From the NCBI GenBank assembly GCA_040773965.1, contig JAXGVG010000054.1, positions 1 through 11,364 of the forward strand: a DNA stretch of 11,364 nucleotides. Reading direction: 5' to 3'. This DNA is from JAXGVG01 sp040773965. Lineage in GTDB: Bacteria; Pseudomonadota; Alphaproteobacteria; UBA9219. This document shows, in pieces, positions 8,085 through 11,364 of the stretch. The notes beneath the pieces were generated by a model. The model was not told the origin of the DNA, did not search any database, and saw only the letters and a program-made list of their open reading frames with translations. Each line of letters starts with the position of its first letter. The first letter of the stretch is position 1. The position numbers were made by a program, and so were the translations under genes.

Positions 8085-9103
8085 TGGAAGACCAAAACGC
8101 AATCGATTCCGAAGCGGCGCCGTCAGGCGGCAAGAGGTTGCGCGATTTGTCCTTTATGGATCTCTATGTGCGCATCGATCAGGCGGGCGAGGCAAGGTAT
8201 CGCTGTTCGGCGCGCGATCACACCAACAACTGGACGCGCAAGCTGCCCGAGGACTATCAACCGGAAATTGAAATCATCGCGAGCGAATTGCGGGGCCAGA
8301 TCGACAACCCGGATTCCGCCTATGCCTACGACGGCGTCCGGTTCCGCCTTTCCTATCAGAAAATGGCGAACGGGCAGGAGTGGATCGCGCTAAGACGCAT
8401 CGGCGCGCGCGTGCCCAGGATGGAAGAGCTTTCTTTTACGCCGCACATCTGCGCGCATCTGCGCCGCCTTGGCCAGCGGGAAGGACTGATCGTCATTTCG
8501 GGGCCCACGGGGCACGGCAAGACGACGTCGTCGTTCGCTCTTCTGGACGATTATCTCCAGAATTTCGGCGGCGTCGGCATCACGATCGAGGATCCTGTCG
8601 AGTATTGCCTCGAGGGACCGGTCGGCGATTACGGTTATTGCTATCAGGTTCAGGTGAACAAGGACGAAGACTGGTCGACGCCGCTGAAGCGGGCTTTGCG
8701 CTGGACGCCGCGCTATATTCTTGTCGGCGAGGTGCGCTCCCCGCGCGCGGCCGAGCAGATCCTTCGCGCGGCCACGACGGGCCATCTGGTCATCACCACC
8801 ATTCATGCCGGGTCCATCGAGGAAAGCTTTATGGGGCTGATGCATCTCGCCGAACAGAGTATGGGATCGGCGGCGAATTACATGCTGGCGCAAGGCTTGA
8901 CCGCGGGGCTTCATCAGACGCTGAACGCGACGGGGCCTTTCCTTCGTTACATCATCACCGAAGAGGGCAATAACGGCGATCCGGTCCGGGCCCTCGTGCG
9001 CGAAAACCGCGTCGGCATGATCAATTCGTATATCGACAAGCAGATCGCGCGCATGAACACGATCCACGGCAATGCGCCGGGCGGGCCGCTCAAGCGGATT
9101 TGA
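8081..9103 (+). CDS. PilT/DotB-like secretion ATPase with intact motifs
   Basis: This 340-residue protein is paralogous to the upstream gene along its whole length. Motifs are canonical: Walker A GPTGHGKT (141-148, K147), Asp box TIEDPVEY (168-175, D171), Walker B YILVGEVR (212-219, E217) and His box TGHLVITTIHAG (233-244, H235 and H242). The C-terminal GDPVRALVRENRVGMINSYI recalls the end of PilT, where a similar helix contacts the pilus machine. The start ATG (8081) overlaps the stop of the previous gene as ATGA, and a second ATG follows at 8084. Neither has a ribosome site, so translation is probably coupled. The length and lack of a long N-terminal extension suit PilT or DotB better than GspE/PilB. 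No pilin, platform or secretin gene lies in the window, so its partner system is elsewhere or unknown. It ends 10 bases from a convergent gene. Confidence 0.9.
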   Translation: MMEDQNAIDSEAAPSGGKRLRDLSFMDLYVRIDQAGEARYRCSARDHTNNWTRKLPEDYQPEIEIIASELRGQIDNPDSAYAYDGVRFRLSYQKMANGQEWIALRRIGARVPRMEELSFTPHICAHLRRLGQREGLIVISGPTGHGKTTSSFALLDDYLQNFGGVGITIEDPVEYCLEGPVGDYGYCYQVQVNKDEDWSTPLKRALRWTPRYILVGEVRSPRAAEQILRAATTGHLVITTIHAGSIEESFMGLMHLAEQSMGSAANYMLAQGLTAGLHQTLNATGPFLRYIITEEGNNGDPVRALVRENRVGMINSYIDKQIARMNTIHGNAPGGPLKRI

Positions 9104-9113
9104 TCGGAAAAAA

Positions 9114-9503
9114 TTATCGGGGCTGATGAACGGGCGTGGAGGCAATGGCCGGTGCCGGTTCATGCCCGCTCATCGTAAGCAGGAAATCCGTCACCAGCGC
9201 AAATCCGCCGCCCTTGGTGAACTGAACGAGAGCATGCGCCGATGCGCGCGCCGTCCCGCGGGCAAACTCCTTGAGCCGTTTGACCAGTTCCTCGCCCTTC
9301 AGGTGAACCCATTCGCGCAGGATGCGGGTGATTTGCTCCATGGAAGCGCCGAAACGCTTCATGACGTCGAAGAAAGCAGGCGAAATCGCGGCCCTGGTTT
9401 GGCCCATGGCGCCGGTGCCGGTGAACTTGCCGCCGCCTTTTTTGCCTTTGCCGGTCCGGTTGTCCGTTTCGTTATTCTGGCCGTCTTCCGTGTCGTCGAT
9501 CAT
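9114..9503 (-). CDS. hypothetical protein, 129 residues, low-complexity N-terminus and helical core
   Basis: I do not recognise this protein. Residues 1-35 are acidic, then Gly/Lys-rich (GKGKKGGGKFTGTG), and probably disordered. Residues about 40-112 look helical and amphipathic (SPAFFDVMKRFGASMEQITRI, EELVKRLKEFARGTARAS), and the final 17 residues are Pro/Ala-rich. There is no signal peptide, membrane span or metal site. Two ATGs are possible. The one at 9503 has AAGGGG at a 6-base spacing, whereas the one at 9509 would have that site touching it, so 9503 is preferred. It follows the 96-residue gene closely (about 24 bases from that stop to this start), suggesting a two-gene operon. Its base composition is like the chromosome, unlike its upstream partner. 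Confidence 0.65.
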   Translation of the reverse strand: MIDDTEDGQNNETDNRTGKGKKGGGKFTGTGAMGQTRAAISPAFFDVMKRFGASMEQITRILREWVHLKGEELVKRLKEFARGTARASAHALVQFTKGGGFALVTDFLLTMSGHEPAPAIASTPVHQPR

Positions 9504-9509
9504 GGACAT

Positions 9510-9515
9510 CCCCTT
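9510..9515 (-). promoter_or_regulatory. ribosome binding site deciding the start of the 129-residue protein
   Basis: AAGGGG on the minus strand stands 6 bases before the ATG at 9503 and directly abuts the ATG at 9509. Normal Shine-Dalgarno spacing therefore favours the inner ATG. Confidence 0.5.
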
Positions 9516-9527
9516 GAAATGGTTTAA

Positions 9528-9818
9528 TCAATCGTCAATCGTACGTCCGTCTTTCAATCGCAGAAAACTCGTATCATAGCCTTCAATGGGTTTACGGTTC
9601 TCCATACGAATAATAAGGATCTTATTTATTTTCAGCAAGTAATTGTTCATTTCGTCGGTCGCCTCCCATTCGATGGGGAATGTGGTCCCCGTGTCAAAAA
9701 TGATCTCAATCTGTTTTTTATCAATATGGTAGCCTACCCAGAGGGGGGTCGCCTCAAAGGGTTCGTCGTGCACAAGGCAGATCTTTCCACGGGCGTTAAC
9801 CACAAGACCTATGTTCAC
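9528..9818 (-). CDS. hypothetical protein, 96 residues, AT-rich gene with GTG start
   Basis: I do not recognise this protein. It begins with GTG at 9818; a TGA two codons upstream in frame rules out a longer form. An AGG sits 7 bases before the start. The chain MNIGLVVNARGKICLVHDEP... alternates hydrophobic and polar residues as in a small beta-rich domain (IEIIFDTGTTFPIEW, ILIIRMENR), with a helix likely at about 54-66. There is no signal peptide or membrane segment. By eye the gene is near 46 percent GC, well below neighbouring genes, and uses A/T-ending codons its neighbours avoid. This suggests recent acquisition or a fast-evolving accessory gene. It leads a probable operon with the 129-residue gene downstream. 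The start could be wrong by little, but that the gene is real is not certain. Confidence 0.6.
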   Translation of the reverse strand: MNIGLVVNARGKICLVHDEPFEATPLWVGYHIDKKQIEIIFDTGTTFPIEWEATDEMNNYLLKINKILIIRMENRKPIEGYDTSFLRLKDGRTIDD

Positions 9819-9846
9819 GGATCAACCTGCTCCCGCCTTCTCAGGC

Positions 9847-9862
9847 CGCATGAAAGTATGCG
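9847..9862. repeat. inverted repeat upstream of the 96-residue gene, inner copy
   Basis: CGCAT and ATGCG, perfect 5-base arms around GAAAGT. It lies about 29 bases before the GTG start, in the presumed 5' leader on the minus strand. It could be a small RNA hairpin or a protein site; at this length chance is possible. Confidence 0.35.
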
Positions 9863-9869
9863 TACGCTC

Positions 9870-9888
9870 CTATCCTTGGACAGGATAG
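9870..9888. repeat. perfect 7-base inverted repeat, candidate operator
   Basis: CTATCCT and AGGATAG flank the 5-base loop TGGAC. Arms are perfect. On the minus strand it lies about 50 bases before the GTG start and just after AT-rich sequence (TAGTTTTAA) that could serve as a -10 region, with TTGAAG upstream as a weak -35. The position suits an operator or a leader hairpin. No run of T follows on the minus strand, so it is not a normal terminator for recR. Confidence 0.45.
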
Positions 9889-9940
9889 TTAAAACTAGAT
9901 GAATTCGCGGCTCGCTTCAATGACGCCGTGAACTTTATCG

Positions 9941-10534
9941 TTAACCAAACTTCCGCCGGGCCTGCAGAGCCGCCGTTAAGGTGCCGTCGTCGAGGTAATC
10001 AAGCTCGCCACCCACCGGCAGGCCGTGCGCCAAGCGCGAGACGCCGACGCCCAGCGGCGCAAGCCTTTCCGTGACATAATGCGCCGTCGTTTGCCCCTCC
10101 ACAGTCGCGTTGAGGGCCAGAATGACTTCTTCAACGCCGCCATCCCGAAGGCGCTCGATCAGGCTGTCGATGCGGAGATCCGAAGGGCGGATGCCTTCCA
10201 GCGCCGACAACGTGCCGCCAAGCACGTGATACAGACCCCTGAAAGAATGGCTTCTTTCAAGGGCCCATAAGTCGGCCACGTCTTCAACCACGCAAAGCAG
10301 GGCGCGGTCGCGGTTCGCATCGCGGCATATTTCGCAAGGGTCCAGACTCCCCAGATTGCCGCAGACGGAACAGTTTTGTACCTGGCTGGCCGCCGCGATC
10401 ATTGCCTCGACTAGCGGCTGCATCAACGCTTCGCGGCGCTTGAGCAGATGAAGCACCGCGCGCCGCGCCGAGCGCGGCCCAAGACCGGGCAGCCTGGCCA
10501 GAAGTTGCGTCAAACGGTCGAGAGGGGAAAGCAT
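9941..10534 (-). CDS. recR: Recombination protein RecR
   Basis: RecR works with RecO (and RecF) to load RecA on SSB-coated single-stranded DNA at gaps. The 197-residue chain shows the whole family layout: helix-hairpin-helix with [10 protein letters not shown] (16-25), a four-cysteine zinc finger (C55, C58, C67, C70), a Toprim domain from about 79 (VVED at 82-85, YHVLGG at 102-107), and the conserved C-terminal [16 protein letters not shown] (171-186). The start MLSPLDRL fits the family. GGAG lies only one base before the ATG, an unusually tight spacing, so the ribosome site is uncertain. In many bacteria recR follows dnaX and ybaB. Here neither is upstream, and a long gene-free stretch precedes it, so it should have its own promoter. 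Confidence 0.96.
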   Translation of the reverse strand: MLSPLDRLTQLLARLPGLGPRSARRAVLHLLKRREALMQPLVEAMIAAASQVQNCSVCGNLGSLDPCEICRDANRDRALLCVVEDVADLWALERSHSFRGLYHVLGGTLSALEGIRPSDLRIDSLIERLRDGGVEEVILALNATVEGQTTAHYVTERLAPLGVGVSRLAHGLPVGGELDYLDDGTLTAALQARRKFG

Positions 10535-10690
10535 GCTCCGTCTCTAGCCGTATTGGGGGGATAGATCAACGGGGACGCAAGGGGCGGCGGGAAAGGAAGC
10601 AAAAACCGTCATGAAGCGCGACATAGCCCTGTAACGTTTTCATGCCCGAACGGGAATTTATCGCGCAATAACAAGGCGATGGCATTCAAA

Positions 10691-10716
10691 CGCCGCGTTG
10701 TTCCAAAAGCGCGGTG
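10691..10716. repeat. GC-rich hairpin in the gene-free stretch
   Basis: CGCCGCG (10691-10697) pairs with CGCGGTG (10710-10716), including one G-U pair when read as plus-strand RNA, across a 12-base loop. No T tract follows on either strand. Function unknown. Confidence 0.3.
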
Positions 10717-10807
10717 AGGGAAGTCCGTAAGGCGCGGCATTTCTTATAAATATCAACGAGTTGGCAATTAAAACCGCTGTTTCTCGCGTCGCTGAAACCG
10801 AAAAAGC

Positions 10808-10835
10808 ATGACAGGGAGGGTTTTGCTGCTAAAAT
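10808..10835 (+). promoter_or_regulatory. sigma70-like promoter for the membrane protein gene
   Basis: ATGACA (10808-10813), a 16-base spacer, then TAAAAT (10830-10835). Each box matches 5 of 6 consensus bases. A start near 10842 would give a leader of about 55 bases before the ATG at 10898. It is the best promoter match I find in the window. Confidence 0.5.
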
Positions 10836-10887
10836 CCGGGCATCCCCTCCTTGCACAAACTGGCGGTTGCCGACCCTGTATCAAACT

Positions 10888-10893
10888 GGAAGG
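10888..10893 (+). promoter_or_regulatory. Shine-Dalgarno site for the last gene
   Basis: GGAAGG stands 4 bases before the ATG at 10898. Most genes in this window lack such a site, so it strongly supports this start and suggests efficient translation. Confidence 0.65.
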
Positions 10894-10897
10894 CCGT

Positions 10898-11364
10898 ATG
10901 TTCGTTTTGCGTTTTGTTTTGCCCCTCTTGTTGGCCCTGACCGGGGTGGCCGTCGTGGCGACGCCGCTGGCGGAGAACTTCGTGTCCCACTGGTTTCAGC
11001 GCGACGTGGAGTTGCGGTCCGCGCTGATTTTTCAGTCCGTCGAATATTCGCTGGCAGACCTCTGGAATCAGGGCAAACGGCTGGAATCCTATAAAAAGCT
11101 TTTCGACAACATCGCGCGCGACGAGCGCGTGCTGGCCGCCGGCATTTGCTCGGCGGATGGCAGGCTTGTGGCCCGGAGCACCCAGTGGCCGACCCACTTG
11201 AAATGCCCGCCGTCCCTTCTGTCCGAAAAGCCGCATTTTTCCGTTCAGGTTCTGGACAAGGGCGCCGTGCTGTCGGGGAGCTTCCAGCTTCCCGTTGAGG
11301 ACGCGCTCAAGCCCCAGTTCGTGGTTTTGCATGATTTGAGTTTCGCGATCCAGCGCGAAGGCGA
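10898..11364 (+). CDS. membrane-anchored sensor-like N-terminus, probable trehalose-6-phosphate synthase; 3' end outside window
   Basis: The visible 155 residues open with a membrane segment (about 4-24, LRFVLPLLLALTGVAVVATP). A presumed periplasmic domain follows, with an amphipathic start (WFQRDVELRSALIFQSVEYS, 32-51), a RDERVLAAGICSADGRLV core (74-91) and FVVLHDLSFA (141-150). This layout resembles, from memory, the N-terminal region of long membrane-bound trehalose-6-phosphate synthases (GT20/OtsA type) in proteobacteria, where RDxxxRS, a DERxxAxGxC motif and xxVHDxSF recur before a second membrane segment and the catalytic domain. Such enzymes join UDP-glucose and glucose-6-phosphate for stress protection. 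The catalytic part is not in the window, so the call rests on the N-terminal match alone; a histidine kinase or cyclase with a similar sensor is the main alternative. A good promoter and ribosome site precede it. Cysteines C84 and C103 could form a disulfide in the periplasm. Confidence 0.6.
   Translation, partial: MFVLRFVLPLLLALTGVAVVATPLAENFVSHWFQRDVELRSALIFQSVEYSLADLWNQGKRLESYKKLFDNIARDERVLAAGICSADGRLVARSTQWPTHLKCPPSLLSEKPHFSVQVLDKGAVLSGSFQLPVEDALKPQFVVLHDLSFAIQREG

Larger units (their letters stand above)
10535..10897. other. gene-free stretch between recR and the next gene
   Basis: These 363 bases between two divergent genes hold no convincing reading frame. The recR half contains a purine-rich run (about 10570-10600). 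A hairpin at 10691-10716 and a promoter at 10808-10835 are listed separately. I see no tRNA, SRP RNA or 6S RNA pattern. A small RNA gene cannot be excluded by eye. Confidence 0.5.

Noticed and set aside
10710..10740. GAGGGAAGTCCG resembles the conserved GAGGAAAGTCCG of RNase P RNA
   Set aside because: It has one mismatch, the following bases do not continue the motif (no GGGCT), and the other conserved RNase P regions are absent in the next 180 bases.
10745..10750. TATAAA as a -10 box
   Set aside because: No acceptable -35 box lies 16 to 18 bases upstream, and a better promoter is found at 10808-10835.
10829..11332. Minus-strand frame opposite the last gene
   Set aside because: The plus-strand frame has a membrane segment, a good ribosome site and family-like motifs; the opposite frame has none.

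Overview
The window looks like chromosomal DNA from a GC-rich alphaproteobacterium. The evidence is an IalB-family periplasmic protein (a mostly alphaproteobacterial family), an EngB/YihA GTPase of the form seen in that class, and strong G/C bias at third codon positions. No rRNA, tRNA, CRISPR array, insertion sequence or phage gene is visible. Genus cannot be fixed from the sequence.

Layout, left to right. (1) The 3' part of engB (plus strand) enters from the left edge and meets a minus-strand run head-on. (2) The minus-strand run, in transcription order, is hisS (5853 to 4504), a very long bifunctional penicillin-binding protein (4500 to 1291, only 3 bases after hisS) and an IalB-family gene (1230 to 628). 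It combines translation, cell-wall synthesis and an exported envelope protein. (3) A 154-base divergent promoter region separates hisS from pyrC. (4) The plus-strand run is pyrC (class II dihydroorotase) followed by two tandem, paralogous PilT/DotB-type secretion ATPases. The ATPase genes overlap as ATGA. The second has textbook ATPase motifs. The first keeps its Walker A but has lost conserved residues of the Asp and His boxes. (5) A convergent minus-strand pair of small unknown genes follows (96 and 129 residues). The upstream one is clearly more AT-rich than the rest and is preceded by two inverted repeats. (6) recR lies upstream of these on the same strand, without its common dnaX-ybaB partners. 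(7) A gene-free stretch of about 360 bases holds a good sigma70-like promoter for the last gene. That gene is the start of a membrane-anchored protein whose N-terminus resembles the sensor-like domain of membrane-bound trehalose-6-phosphate synthases, and it is cut by the right edge.

Most genes are housekeeping. The parts most worth attention are the ATPase pair, with one apparently degenerate partner and no other pilus or secretion gene nearby; the AT-rich unknown gene pair beside it; and the penicillin-binding protein, which has a large extra segment between its SxN and KTG motifs.
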